Source of the DNA: Filimonas lacunae
GTDB taxonomy: Bacteria; Bacteroidota; Bacteroidia; Chitinophagales; Chitinophagaceae
Assembly: GCF_002355595.1 (NCBI RefSeq)
Contig: NZ_AP017422.1
Coordinates: 3,224,001-3,288,000 of the forward strand
DNA length: 64,000 nucleotides
Direction of reading: 5' to 3'
The translations under genes and the position numbers were made by a program. How positions within the stretch are numbered: the first letter of the stretch is position 1; each line of letters starts with the position of its first letter. This document shows positions 25,424 through 33,187 of this stretch, piece by piece. Below the pieces are notes generated by a model that did not search any database, was not told the origin of the DNA, and saw nothing but the letters and a program-made list of their open reading frames with translations.

Positions 25424-26308
25424 ATGGCCATTAAAAAGAAAGAGGGATTCCGGGGACAAAAAGCTATTGCCATACCGCGTTCTATCCTGCACACGCAGTG
25501 CGAAACCAACGAGGTGGCCGGTAAGCTGTACATCACCGATATTGGGTACTATCCCAAGGCAGAACACCACTACCGCATGCGTCCCAACGGATCAGACCAG
25601 CATATCCTGCTGTATTGTGTAGATGGTAAGGGTACGGTTTCGGTGCTTGACCAGGTGCTGACTATGGAAGCAGGCGACTTTTGTTTTATTCCCCGGAATA
25701 CCCGGCATACCTATCAGGCGTCTCCTGACAAACCGTGGACTATTTACTGGATACATTTTAAGGGCAGTACGGCCGACTACCTGGTACAGTTTGCACAGGA
25801 GCAGTCTGGCATCAAAGGCTTTATCAGCGCCGGCGACCGCATCACCGAACTATTCCATGATATATACCAGCAACTGGAAAGAGGGTATGGTATCAAAACG
25901 TTGATTCATGTAAACCTGTCTTTCGGTTACCTGCTTACCTGCTTTTCGGGGAATGAGCCTGCCAGCACCGCTATCAGCGCCAGAAAGCAGGAACCTGCTG
26001 ATGTGGCTATTGATTATATACGCAAACACATTGACCAGCCATTGACGCTGGGAGATATTGCCCAGGTATGCAACCTCTCCCCCAATCATTTTACGGTATT
26101 GTTTAAACGTAAAACAGGCTTTACGGTGATTGAATACTTTAACCACCTGAAAATTCAGCGCGCCTGCCAGTACCTGCTGTTTACCGACCTGCGTATTAAA
26201 GAGATTGCCGAAAGTGTAGGATTACCTGATCAGCATTATTTTTCCCGGGTGTTTAAGAAGGTAATGGGTGTGTCTCCGTTGGATTACCGGCAAAAAAGGT
26301 CGCATTAG
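25424..26308 (+). CDS. AraC-family regulator with N-terminal cupin domain
   Basis: 294 residues. The N-terminal cupin (about 30-110) is of the arabinose-binding type (LLYCVDGKGTVSVLDQVLTM, GDFCFIPRNTRHTYQASPD). The C-terminal 100 residues hold two helix-turn-helix motifs (TLGDIAQVCNLSPNHFTVLF, IKEIAESVGLPDQHYFSRVF) ending MGVSPLDYRQKR. Divergent from the DUF5107-GH35-porter-GH2-galM operon with a 118-base shared region, it is the likely sugar-responsive activator. A TTG or other upstream start is not needed. Confidence 0.93.
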   Translation: MAIKKKEGFRGQKAIAIPRSILHTQCETNEVAGKLYITDIGYYPKAEHHYRMRPNGSDQHILLYCVDGKGTVSVLDQVLTMEAGDFCFIPRNTRHTYQASPDKPWTIYWIHFKGSTADYLVQFAQEQSGIKGFISAGDRITELFHDIYQQLERGYGIKTLIHVNLSFGYLLTCFSGNEPASTAISARKQEPADVAIDYIRKHIDQPLTLGDIAQVCNLSPNHFTVLFKRKTGFTVIEYFNHLKIQRACQYLLFTDLRIKEIAESVGLPDQHYFSRVFKKVMGVSPLDYRQKRSH

Positions 26309-26370
26309 CATTATGCCTGCCTCAAACATTATTCAAAGGGGAATTTTATGGAGTTCTTGCTGAAATAAAA

Positions 26371-27600
26371 TCAGGGTTGAATAAACTCATTAATAGCGGC
26401 AATGTAAGAACAGCCATGCTGCTGGTGAGCACGCATTTTACTAGCCATACTGTTGATCACCTTTTGAATTCGTTTTTCTGTAACAGACACAGAAAAGTTA
26501 AAGGATATACCAGAGGTAGTAAATAAGGGACAGGTGTTTATTTCGTTTAGTTTTATTTTTACAGCATTCAATACGGGCACATTACTGCGCATCTGATTCC
26601 AACTTATAAATTCAGCAATGTACCGCTGCACAATGTCTTTGGCAAGCGGTATCTCTTCACTTCTCTTATGCAAGGTAGCGTTGTTTAATAGAGAAAGCTC
26701 GTCCACATTGATTAAAGTTACATCAGGCAAATGCTTTACACTGGCTTCTACGTTGCAGGGAATAGAAAGATCTATGACCAGTTTGGCACTCTGACCTTCC
26801 AGGTGCTTGCGGGTGATGGATGGCGTGGGTGCACTGGTGGCTACCACAAGCACGTCGGCAGTAGCGATGGCCTCGGGTAGTTTTTCTATAGGTAAGTAAT
26901 GTAATTGTAACTCGCCGGCCAAAGCTTTTGCTTTTTCTTCGGAACGGTTAAGGATGGTGATGTTGGCTCCTGGAATATAATCTACTATATTTCTACAGGT
27001 GATACGGCCTATTTTTCCGGCTCCTAACAATACAATTCTTTTACCGGAAATGTCTGTCATTTGTTGCCGGATGAATTGAACTGCTGCGAAAGAAACAGAT
27101 ACCGTGCCGGAGCTTAAACAGGTTTCGTTTTTAACCGATTTGGATGCCTGGATAACAAAATTGATAATACGTTCCAGGAAGGAAGTAACCCCACCCCTCT
27201 CTTTAGCAAACTGAACTGACTGTTTTAGTTGACCGATAATTTCATAATCACCAGGTATTTGCGAATCAAGCCCCGCTCCTACATAAAACAAATGGGTAAG
27301 TGCCTGCATGCCGTTTTTAATATAGGCCAGCTCCATAAAAGTATCTTTCGTCCCTTCTGTTTCGCTGCATAGTAAGTTTATCAAAACCTCTGCCTGTGCA
27401 GCAAATCCATATATTTCTGTTCTGTTACAGGTGCTCAGCACAAATACATCGTGCAATTGCAGGGCAGCGGCCCTGGTAAGTATAGCAGCATGTTGTTCTG
27501 CATGAATCGCGAATTGTCCTCTTAAAGCAGCGTTGGTTTTTTGATAGTTAATTCCTATAACAAAAAAGTTATGAATATCATTACCGTAATTAAGGATCAT
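26371..27600 (-). CDS. hemA: glutamyl-tRNA reductase
   Basis: 409 residues. The N-terminal catalytic domain has the nucleophile Cys in LSTCNRTEIYGFA (about residue 58) and the motif AGLDSQIPGDYEIIGQL. The NAD(P)H-binding Rossmann domain starts at KRIVLLGAGKIGRITCRNI (about 190), and a C-terminal dimerisation helix follows. The enzyme reduces glutamyl-tRNA to glutamate 1-semialdehyde, the first committed step of C5 heme synthesis. It is the last gene of a leftward series of envelope proteins that include a cytochrome c and a truncated haemoglobin, and not near other hem genes in this window, so it could be a second, cluster-specific copy. Confidence 0.93.
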   Translation of the reverse strand: MILNYGNDIHNFFVIGINYQKTNAALRGQFAIHAEQHAAILTRAAALQLHDVFVLSTCNRTEIYGFAAQAEVLINLLCSETEGTKDTFMELAYIKNGMQALTHLFYVGAGLDSQIPGDYEIIGQLKQSVQFAKERGGVTSFLERIINFVIQASKSVKNETCLSSGTVSVSFAAVQFIRQQMTDISGKRIVLLGAGKIGRITCRNIVDYIPGANITILNRSEEKAKALAGELQLHYLPIEKLPEAIATADVLVVATSAPTPSITRKHLEGQSAKLVIDLSIPCNVEASVKHLPDVTLINVDELSLLNNATLHKRSEEIPLAKDIVQRYIAEFISWNQMRSNVPVLNAVKIKLNEINTCPLFTTSGISFNFSVSVTEKRIQKVINSMASKMRAHQQHGCSYIAAINEFIQP

Positions 27601-27647
27601 GTGGTTGTTTTAAATAAATACGTTGAACAACTTATTATAGATTGTAT

Positions 27648-28556
27648 CTATTGTGCACTCATACCTTTGGCATGTTTGCTCAGGTTGAAATCGCGTGAGA
27701 TGTTAAACCCAAAATAGATATCACCATTGCCCCATCTGCCCGTGGTTTGCGCCAGGTACTGACTTTGGATCATACTTTGTGAGTTGGTAAAAATCAGCTG
27801 AAACACATGTCCGCCTGTTTCCAGGTCGTATCCTAATGAAAAGGAATTATGTACAGTTGTGGAAACTACCTGGTTGGCAGGTAAATAATTGTATTCTACA
27901 TTCACACTGGAACGACGGGTTATTTTCATGCGCGCACCGCTACCCAATACAAACAGATCGTTCTTATCGCTGTTGGTGGGCACCAGGTTATAATGCAGGT
28001 AAGTAGGTGTTAATTGAATAGAAAGACAGCTGGTAATTTTTCGCGCTACCAGTATTTCTCCTGTATAGGCTGTACGGTATTTGAAATTCAGGAAGTCCTT
28101 CTCCGGTATCTTTTGGGTGTAGTTAGACATAGTGCCCAGTAATGAAACTGAAACCGGCATATGCCCTTTAGCATCTGTTTGTTGCAGTAATTTATATTTC
28201 ACATAACCATCAAAAGTTTTCAGGTAAGAACTACGCCCGATGCCCACCGCCAAACGGTCGGTAATACCATAATCCAGCCCCAGCCTTAGCGTTGCGTTGT
28301 CCATACCAAACAGGTTATAAGCGCCGCTGTTTAACTGTCCAAACCGGTGCTGGATAACAAAGCTTAAAGCTCCGCGTGCAGGCGCTTCAATGGTTTGCAT
28401 ATTTACAATGTGGGTAGCTTTAAAAGTACCTGTTATCAAAGCAGGGGTAGCATTGGCCGTAAGCGAATCAGTAAGCATATTCAGCAAAGTAGCATCCTGT
28501 GCCTGCAATGGCGCCGCAAAAGCGGTAAAAAGAAATAAGCAATACAATTGTTTCAT
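27648..28556 (-). CDS. DUF5777-family outer-membrane beta-barrel protein
   Basis: 302 residues from the ATG at 28556; a frame from 28583 adds nine residues ahead of a clear signal peptide (LYCLFLFTAFAAPLQAQ). The body alternates aromatic and polar residues as a barrel (LRLGLDYGITDRLAVGIGRS, YDLETGGHVFQLIFTNSQ) and ends in NISRDFNLSK. It matches the DUF5777 family of Bacteroidota, often found beside YceI and cytochrome c lipoproteins. Function unknown. It starts 10 bases after the YceI gene, so they are co-expressed. Confidence 0.8.
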   Translation of the reverse strand: MKQLYCLFLFTAFAAPLQAQDATLLNMLTDSLTANATPALITGTFKATHIVNMQTIEAPARGALSFVIQHRFGQLNSGAYNLFGMDNATLRLGLDYGITDRLAVGIGRSSYLKTFDGYVKYKLLQQTDAKGHMPVSVSLLGTMSNYTQKIPEKDFLNFKYRTAYTGEILVARKITSCLSIQLTPTYLHYNLVPTNSDKNDLFVLGSGARMKITRRSSVNVEYNYLPANQVVSTTVHNSFSLGYDLETGGHVFQLIFTNSQSMIQSQYLAQTTGRWGNGDIYFGFNISRDFNLSKHAKGMSAQ

Positions 28557-28566
28557 AAAAATATAG

Positions 28567-29109
28567 TTAGTGAGTACTGGCATCTACCTGAACCGAAACA
28601 GTTACCTGTTTGGCTATTTTATCTCTCACGAGTGAGGGAATGATAATGCGGTAGTCCTCCGGTTTAACAATAAAAGAACAGTGGCCCAGTATATGGCCTT
28701 GTTTTACTTCCAGGGTGGCCGTTGTTTTTACGGGCTGTGTAACCCCGTGTATGGTAAGATTGCCGCTTACAGATACAGGATATACTCCGTCTTTGGCTAG
28801 TAGCACCTCCCCTGTATAGGTGCCTGAAAAACTGGCTTTGGGATATTTGTCGCTCTCGACATAGTTCTCATTAAAATGATCCTGCTGCAATTGCCTGGTA
28901 AAAAGAAAGCCTTTCATTAATAAAGCAAAAGCCAGCTCTTTTTTACCGGCATCAATAACAGCATATACCTGGTTGTTATAAGCTTTGATATCTTCCAGGG
29001 GCGTGGTGGAAAAGAAGCTGATAGAGCCGTTTTTGGTAGCATATAACTGGCTATACCCCTGCCCTGTGCATAAAAGTCCTAACAGCAAGGCTAAAACATG
29101 CGTTTTCAT
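28567..29109 (-). CDS. YceI-family periplasmic protein
   Basis: 180 residues from the ATG at 29109 (MKTHVLALLLGLLCTGQGYS is the signal peptide); an upstream frame to 29154 lies inside the preceding gene and is rejected. The body follows the YceI lipocalin-like pattern: GSISFFSTTPLEDIKAYNNQ, FNENYVESDKYPKASFSG, VSGNLTIHGVTQPVKTTATL, and the C-terminal KPEDYRIIIPSLVRDKIA. YceI proteins bind polyisoprenoid lipids or quinone-like molecules in the periplasm. It is 10 bases downstream of the cytochrome gene and 10 bases upstream of the DUF5777 gene. Confidence 0.9.
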   Translation of the reverse strand: MKTHVLALLLGLLCTGQGYSQLYATKNGSISFFSTTPLEDIKAYNNQVYAVIDAGKKELAFALLMKGFLFTRQLQQDHFNENYVESDKYPKASFSGTYTGEVLLAKDGVYPVSVSGNLTIHGVTQPVKTTATLEVKQGHILGHCSFIVKPEDYRIIIPSLVRDKIAKQVTVSVQVDASTH

Positions 29110-29119
29110 ATGTATCAGT

Positions 29120-29506
29120 TTAATTGTTTTTAGCACCCTGGCGCACCCAGGCAACGATGGTATTTACTTCACAATCGGGCAGTTTAGCCTTGCCATAAGG
29201 CATGGCCACATACCCTGGCGCATGGGTAACATTGCCCACCAGGTAACCGTTATTCACCCATTTAACAAGATTGGTATAGCCTTCGAGTACAATGCCACCA
29301 CTACCTCCATTGCTGGAACTGCCGTGGCAGCTGTAACAATTGGCCTGTAAAATGGGAACTATAGTGGCGCTATAGGATACGTTCACCGTGTCGCAGGTAT
29401 TGCTGGTTCCGGCAGTCAATTTTTCCTCGCTGGTTTTAGAGCAGGAGATAATGGCAAGCGTGATACAACCAGCACCTAATAGAAGAAGTGCAATGTTATT
29501 TTTCAT
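29120..29506 (-). CDS. c-type cytochrome lipoprotein
   Basis: 128 residues. A lipobox (AIISC, Cys22) follows the signal peptide. The heme attachment motif CYSCH is at residues 57-61 within PILQANCYSCHG, and a candidate distal Met is in GYVAMPYGKAKLPDCEVNT. The layout resembles small planctomycete-type cytochrome c domains that open with a sequence like YSATIVPILQANC. It should be anchored to the outer or inner membrane facing the periplasm and act as an electron carrier. It lies between the OB-fold and YceI genes in the heme cluster. Confidence 0.9.
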   Translation of the reverse strand: MKNNIALLLLGAGCITLAIISCSKTSEEKLTAGTSNTCDTVNVSYSATIVPILQANCYSCHGSSSNGGSGGIVLEGYTNLVKWVNNGYLVGNVTHAPGYVAMPYGKAKLPDCEVNTIVAWVRQGAKNN

Positions 29507-29545
29507 AATGGGGTATGTTATTGTTTACGAAGTGTACATCCCTGG

Positions 29546-29950
29546 TTATTCTATAATACAATCTACCAGGTTTATATCCATTAAATAGCCTGTACAGCGC
29601 CCTTTAATGGTAATGGAAACGCCTTTACCAGGCAATGGCTTCTTGTTATGAGTAACAGCCATGCTACAATTCACACCATTCAAGCCTGCGCCATGTAAAA
29701 AGATACTGACAGTGCTATCGCTATGCTGTACATCATCAACAACGCCTGTTACTGTTAGCACCTTACCGGCATACAAACTGTCGGCAGCCGCTGCGTTCTG
29801 TTGATACTGATAATATAAAGTAGTGGACGGAATAGTTACTGTAGAAGCAATGGCGGCAACACTTGTTCTCGGCTTTTTATACCAGTACCAGCCCCAGGCT
29901 GCGGCGCAACATATAATAAGGAAGAGAACAAATAGTAGTTTCTTTTTCAT
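29546..29950 (-). CDS. membrane-anchored OB-fold protein (tRNA_anti-like)
   Basis: 134 residues from the ATG at 29950 (MKKKLLFVLFLIICC). One N-terminal transmembrane helix is followed by a linker and an OB-fold-like domain (AGKVLTVTGVVDDVQHSDST, GKGVSITIKGRCTGYLMD) as in the tRNA_anti-like group of Bacteroidota. The OB-fold ends with LVDCIIE. These proteins are periplasmic and of unknown role despite the name. It is the first gene after a terminator and heads the OB-cytochrome-YceI-DUF5777-hemA unit. Confidence 0.75.
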   Translation of the reverse strand: MKKKLLFVLFLIICCAAAWGWYWYKKPRTSVAAIASTVTIPSTTLYYQYQQNAAAADSLYAGKVLTVTGVVDDVQHSDSTVSIFLHGAGLNGVNCSMAVTHNKKPLPGKGVSITIKGRCTGYLMDINLVDCIIE

Positions 29951-29997
29951 TTTATGGTAATTAGGCGAAAGCAACGTCAATAGTAGTATGCGTACTT

Positions 29998-30028
29998 AAA
30001 AAATGGGGTTGATTAAAAATCAACCCCA
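29998..30028 (-). terminator. intrinsic terminator within the heme cluster
   Basis: TGGGGTTGATT (30004-30014) pairs perfectly with AATCAACCCCA (30018-30028). Read on the minus strand, the hairpin is followed by a run of six T. It ends the HMA-like/haemoglobin transcript and separates it from the five genes further left. Confidence 0.85.
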
Positions 30029-30048
30029 TACACAAGAAAGCAGGAAAA

Positions 30049-30612
30049 CTATTTTTGAACTACCGCACTTCGCAGCGATTCTACTATTCGTGCTACACTT
30101 CCTAAAGCCGCATTAGTAGAAGGAACGCCGGCTTTTTTAGCTCCGGCAACCAGGTCAACTTCAAACTGATCCATATCAGCATTAGCAGCCTTTCCATTCA
30201 TACGTGAGTTTTGAGCAGGGTCGTGTGCAGCAGCCATACTTTTACCACCATAGGTAAAGTTTTTGGCACCTGTACCTACACAAACAAAATCAGTAAGGCT
30301 TTTACTTAAAGCTGCAAAACCACTGGTATTACCCGCAGTAACTTCTGCCAGCAATACTTTAAAAAAGCCATTAATCTTACTGTCAGCAGCAATAACAAAA
30401 ATGGTGCTGTCAATAATGTTGCGGATCAACAAACGGCCGGCTTCAATTTTAACACTGGTATTGGCCGGATCTGTTACCATAACGGTTCCACCAAGGGAAT
30501 CGTACAAGGTAGGTGCCACCGGAGCATCATTGTTACTTTTAGAGCAGGATTGTGTGAACATAACGGTGCATCCCAGTGTCGCAACCAGGGCAAAGAGTGT
30601 AATCTTCTTCAT
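30049..30612 (-). CDS. lipoprotein with truncated-haemoglobin-like domain
   Basis: 187 residues. Signal peptide with lipobox FTQSC (Cys23). The mature part follows the group 1 truncated haemoglobin pattern: LYDSLGG (helix A), IRNIIDSTIFVIAADSKINGFF (helices B-C region), FVCVGTGAKNFTYGGKSMAAAHD, where the His is the likely proximal heme ligand, and DQFEVDLVAGAKKAGVPS at the C-terminus. Globins of this class bind O2 or NO in the cytoplasm; a lipidated form would act in the periplasm or at the surface. Heme binding is inferred from motifs only. It is 15 bases after the HMA-like gene. Confidence 0.75.
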   Translation of the reverse strand: MKKITLFALVATLGCTVMFTQSCSKSNNDAPVAPTLYDSLGGTVMVTDPANTSVKIEAGRLLIRNIIDSTIFVIAADSKINGFFKVLLAEVTAGNTSGFAALSKSLTDFVCVGTGAKNFTYGGKSMAAAHDPAQNSRMNGKAANADMDQFEVDLVAGAKKAGVPSTNAALGSVARIVESLRSAVVQK

Positions 30613-30627
30613 ATTGGTACTTATTGT

Positions 30628-31056
30628 TTAAAAAACATGTTTGAGGTAAGCGGCAAGCCTGCCGGATACGGAGTTAGAGGAAACCGGACAACCACTTTTT
30701 AGTTCTTCTTTACTAGGCAAATTTCTCTCGGCTTTATAGCCCGAAGTAGCTTTAAAGTTGTTCACTATATTGTCGCCATTGTTCTGCAATGCGAAAAAGG
30801 TAAACACTGCTATCTTGCTTTCAGGATTTACCAACACATGATTTACTCCTTTTTGCTTGTACAGGCATGCGGTTATTTTATCAACATCAGACTGATGAAT
30901 GTCTTGCTTGATATCAATACGTGCCATTATGATTGTATGTTCATCAGGAGGTTGAGGCCTGGTTACAACATAGATGTGGATACCTAGTACAATTACAAGC
31001 ATGAGGAATACAGTAGCTATTGCTAGTGCTATTCTTTTGACTAATCTTTTGTTCAT
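30628..31056 (-). CDS. membrane-anchored HMA-like domain protein
   Basis: 142 residues. One transmembrane segment (about 9-30, IALAIATVFLMLVIVLGIHI) is followed by a ferredoxin-like beta-alpha-beta domain (ARIDIKQDIHQSDVDKITAC, KGVNHVLVNPESKIAVFTF) resembling heavy-metal-associated domains but without the CxxC metal site. A GCPV motif near residue 122 is the remaining cysteine site. Role unknown; linked by position to heme or metal handling. It is the first gene of the leftward unit with the haemoglobin lipoprotein. Confidence 0.6.
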   Translation of the reverse strand: MNKRLVKRIALAIATVFLMLVIVLGIHIYVVTRPQPPDEHTIIMARIDIKQDIHQSDVDKITACLYKQKGVNHVLVNPESKIAVFTFFALQNNGDNIVNNFKATSGYKAERNLPSKEELKSGCPVSSNSVSGRLAAYLKHVF

Positions 31057-31142
31057 ATCATCATAAACAGCACATTTATAGGGATTTATGAGCTATTTAT
31101 TAACAAATACGACAATGCTATGACAATAGATTGTTTGATTAG

Positions 31143-31433
31143 AAAAAAATACTTTTAAACCCTGTCAGCGGTGGCATTTTAGTTGGCCTGGTGATAGGAA
31201 AGTGTATAGGAGTTTTCAGTTTCACCTGGTTAATGGTTCGCACGCGGTTGGCCCATTTGCCGCAACATGCCAATTGGCAACACATTTTTGGTGTATCCAT
31301 CAAAGGAATCTCGCACTTAATTATCAATAGCGAGCAATATAATATTGAAGAATCGCTGCTGGTGAGCCTGGAAAAATCGGTAGAAGAATTAGATGATGTT
31401 ATTAAATCGGTGGCAGAACGAACTGCTGTATAA
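31143..31433 (+). pseudogene. nhaA: remnant of NhaA Na+/H+ antiporter gene
   Basis: The frame reads NPVSGGILVGLVIGKCIGVF followed by SFTWLMVRTRLAHLPQHANW and QHIFGVS, which follows the NhaA sequence around transmembrane helices 9-10. A stop (TAG, 31140-31142) lies just upstream, the rest of the roughly 390-residue protein is missing on both sides, and the text after GVS no longer matches NhaA. It is a decayed fragment. The last 40 residues (EESLLVSLEKSVEELDDVIK) are of unknown origin. Confidence 0.7.
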
Positions 31434-31455
31434 GCATTTCAGGAGGGGATTTAAA

Positions 31456-31481
31456 AACAAAAAAGCCCGCTTTCGCGGGCT
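31456..31481 (-). terminator. intrinsic terminator of the leftward gene ending at 31517
   Basis: AGCCCGC (31464-31470) pairs with GCGGGCT (31475-31481) around a TTTC loop. On the minus strand it is followed by TTTTTTG and more T. Confidence 0.85.
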
Positions 31482-31516
31482 GGTTACAATTGAAATTCAT
31501 AAAGAAGAAAGACGAA

Positions 31517-32140
31517 CTATCCACCAAACACAGCAGATACCACATCGCTCTGTTGGCCTACATCTTCTTTTCCGTTGAAGTAAAACGCCATATACTCCCT
31601 TATTTCAGCCTGCTGCGGCACTGCCAGCGGACGGCGGTCTTCATAAGGAGAAGCATAATCGTTGCCTAGTTTTTCCCAGCCGTAAGTGCCTTTGATGCGG
31701 CTGTAAACGGTTACACTTTTCATGACCAGCAGGTTAAAGGAAATAGCTACACGGCCTGGGTAAGCTACAGCTTTAATAACGGGCTTAATTTCATTAAGAT
31801 CGAAAACACGTGAATAGCCAACTATTCCCAGGGAGCTACCCAGCGACTCCTGGTAGTCAGCACTAGCTTTCATGATCGCTACTCCCCTGCTAATTACCTG
31901 CATCGCCGTTTGCCTTGTTTCGTTTTTCACTTTTACAGCCTCCTCCAGGTCTTTCCGTTTGGTATCGGCTGCGTCTATAGCAATCATGGCGTTTGCCGCA
32001 GCATTTTCCTGCTCGGTAACCTGTGCTGCGCTCAAACCCAGCTGGGGTCCTACCACGCTGATTCTTTCCTTATAATTAGCAAACCAGATACCTGCATCGC
32101 CATCAGCTTTAGGCATAAAATGGATATATAATTTTTTCAT
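31517..32140 (-). CDS. conserved hypothetical protein
   Basis: 207 residues from the ATG at 32140 (MKKLYIHFMPKADGD); a frame from 32179 adds a Lys/Phe-rich stretch with no support. The first half is helical and alanine-rich (QENAAANAMIAIDAADTKRK), the second holds beta-strands and the motif YSRIKGTYGWEKLGNDYASP, ending GQQSDVVSAVFGG. Proteins of this plan (LGLS, then a helical hairpin, then EIREYMAFYF) occur in many Bacteroidota without assigned function. No signal peptide or membrane segment. It stands alone, with a strong hairpin upstream and a terminator downstream. Confidence 0.7.
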   Translation of the reverse strand: MKKLYIHFMPKADGDAGIWFANYKERISVVGPQLGLSAAQVTEQENAAANAMIAIDAADTKRKDLEEAVKVKNETRQTAMQVISRGVAIMKASADYQESLGSSLGIVGYSRVFDLNEIKPVIKAVAYPGRVAISFNLLVMKSVTVYSRIKGTYGWEKLGNDYASPYEDRRPLAVPQQAEIREYMAFYFNGKEDVGQQSDVVSAVFGG

Positions 32141-32196
32141 TTTTTTCGTTTTAAATTTTAAAAAAAAGAGTTGCGGCATGAAGCCAAACCTTCGCT

Positions 32197-32234
32197 GTTT
32201 TCCGGTTGCTGCGCAGTAACCGGTACCGGAAAAC
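32197..32234. repeat. long hairpin in the leader region of the gene at 31517-32140
   Basis: GTTTTCCGG (32197-32205) pairs with CCGGAAAAC (32226-32234), and inside it CCGGTT (32202-32207) pairs with AACCGG (32218-32223). It lies 57 bases upstream of the ATG, on the transcript leader if the promoter is further right. It may be a regulatory leader or a terminator remnant; no U-tract follows on either strand. Confidence 0.5.
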
Positions 32235-32587
32235 TAGTCGATGGCTGAACGGCCGTTCCATATTCGCTTCGTCGCTCAACTGTGATGTAAAATTGCATCA
32301 GCGGGCCATCCCTTCAAAACATCATGTAGACGTCGGATAGGCTCAAATGCAGGCTGGATAAGGAAAAAAAGTTTTTATTTATTTTTTCAGACTACATCGC
32401 CGGGCTCTCAAAAAAACATAACGTATTCAATATCAAATATTTGTCATTTTTAGAAACAACGCAACCATACGGGTTTACACGATGTTTTTTACTACAATCC
32501 TTTCTCACGTTGCATTACAGGAGACAATAGTTATCATTACTCTGCTTCAAAAGCCAACATTTCCACCACTCATCCGTACTTCCGGAG

Positions 32588-33060
32588 CTTTCATGCGTGC
32601 AGATGAGTCATCCATCCGTGCGGAGGAGCCATCAGAAAGTACTTACCCACGAACGCTCCCATAGAAATAATGACCCGGTAGTACGGATGGGATAACCATC
32701 CTACCTGCTGACTCCTTCCTGCGTAGTAATGTGAGTTTGCTCTCATGGGAGGAATGTCCCGGTAGTGCGGATGAGCGCTTCATCCCACCTTCTGGCTTCT
32801 TCGTGCGTCCTGCCGGGAGTTTGCACTCATAGGAGAAATGCCTGGTGCGTTTTGTCCGATAGTTCCTCCGCACGGATGGATGACTCATCTGCACGAATGA
32901 AAGACCGGAGTGCCCAAAATGAAGATAAATGTGTTCTATAGAAGTATGAGGCGTTACTGAGCACCAGGCAGTAAGTAAGTAAAAAGAAGCGAAATGTACT
33001 TCCTGAACGTTCATCTGTACGGATGGATGACTCATCCGAACAGATGAAAGACCCGGCAGT
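32588..33060. repeat. degenerate repeat patch (84-bp tandem units and 40-bp dispersed inverted copies)
   Basis: Two layers of repeats are seen. An 84-bp unit starts with ATGACCCGG at 32670, ATGTCCCGG at 32754 and ATGCCTGG at 32838, exactly 84 bases apart (28 codons). A 40-bp unit occurs at 32588-32627 (plus), 32864-32903 (minus, one mismatch) and 33011-33050 (minus, more diverged; the core GATGAGTCATCCATCCGT is identical in all). Open frames on the minus strand (32643-33035, 32827-33066) translate the repeats, but show no known domain and are probably not genes. No terminal inverted repeats or transposase. Confidence 0.8.
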
Positions 33061-33187
33061 ACGCACGAAGAAGCCGGCAGGTGGGAGAAATGGAGATTTT
33101 TTCTTCTACTACGATAATAAGTTCACCAGATTCAATTGATCTTACAATTACAATACAATAAGGTAATAGCAATGTTGCCCCCTGGTG

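Noticed and set aside
32643-33035. 130-residue leftward frame as a real repeat protein
   Set aside because: It only translates the short repeats; no domain, no start context, and another overlapping leftward frame translates the same repeats.
32588-33060. CRISPR array
   Set aside because: The repeat period (84 bases) and length are wrong, units are degenerate and occur in both orientations, and no unique spacers or cas genes are present.
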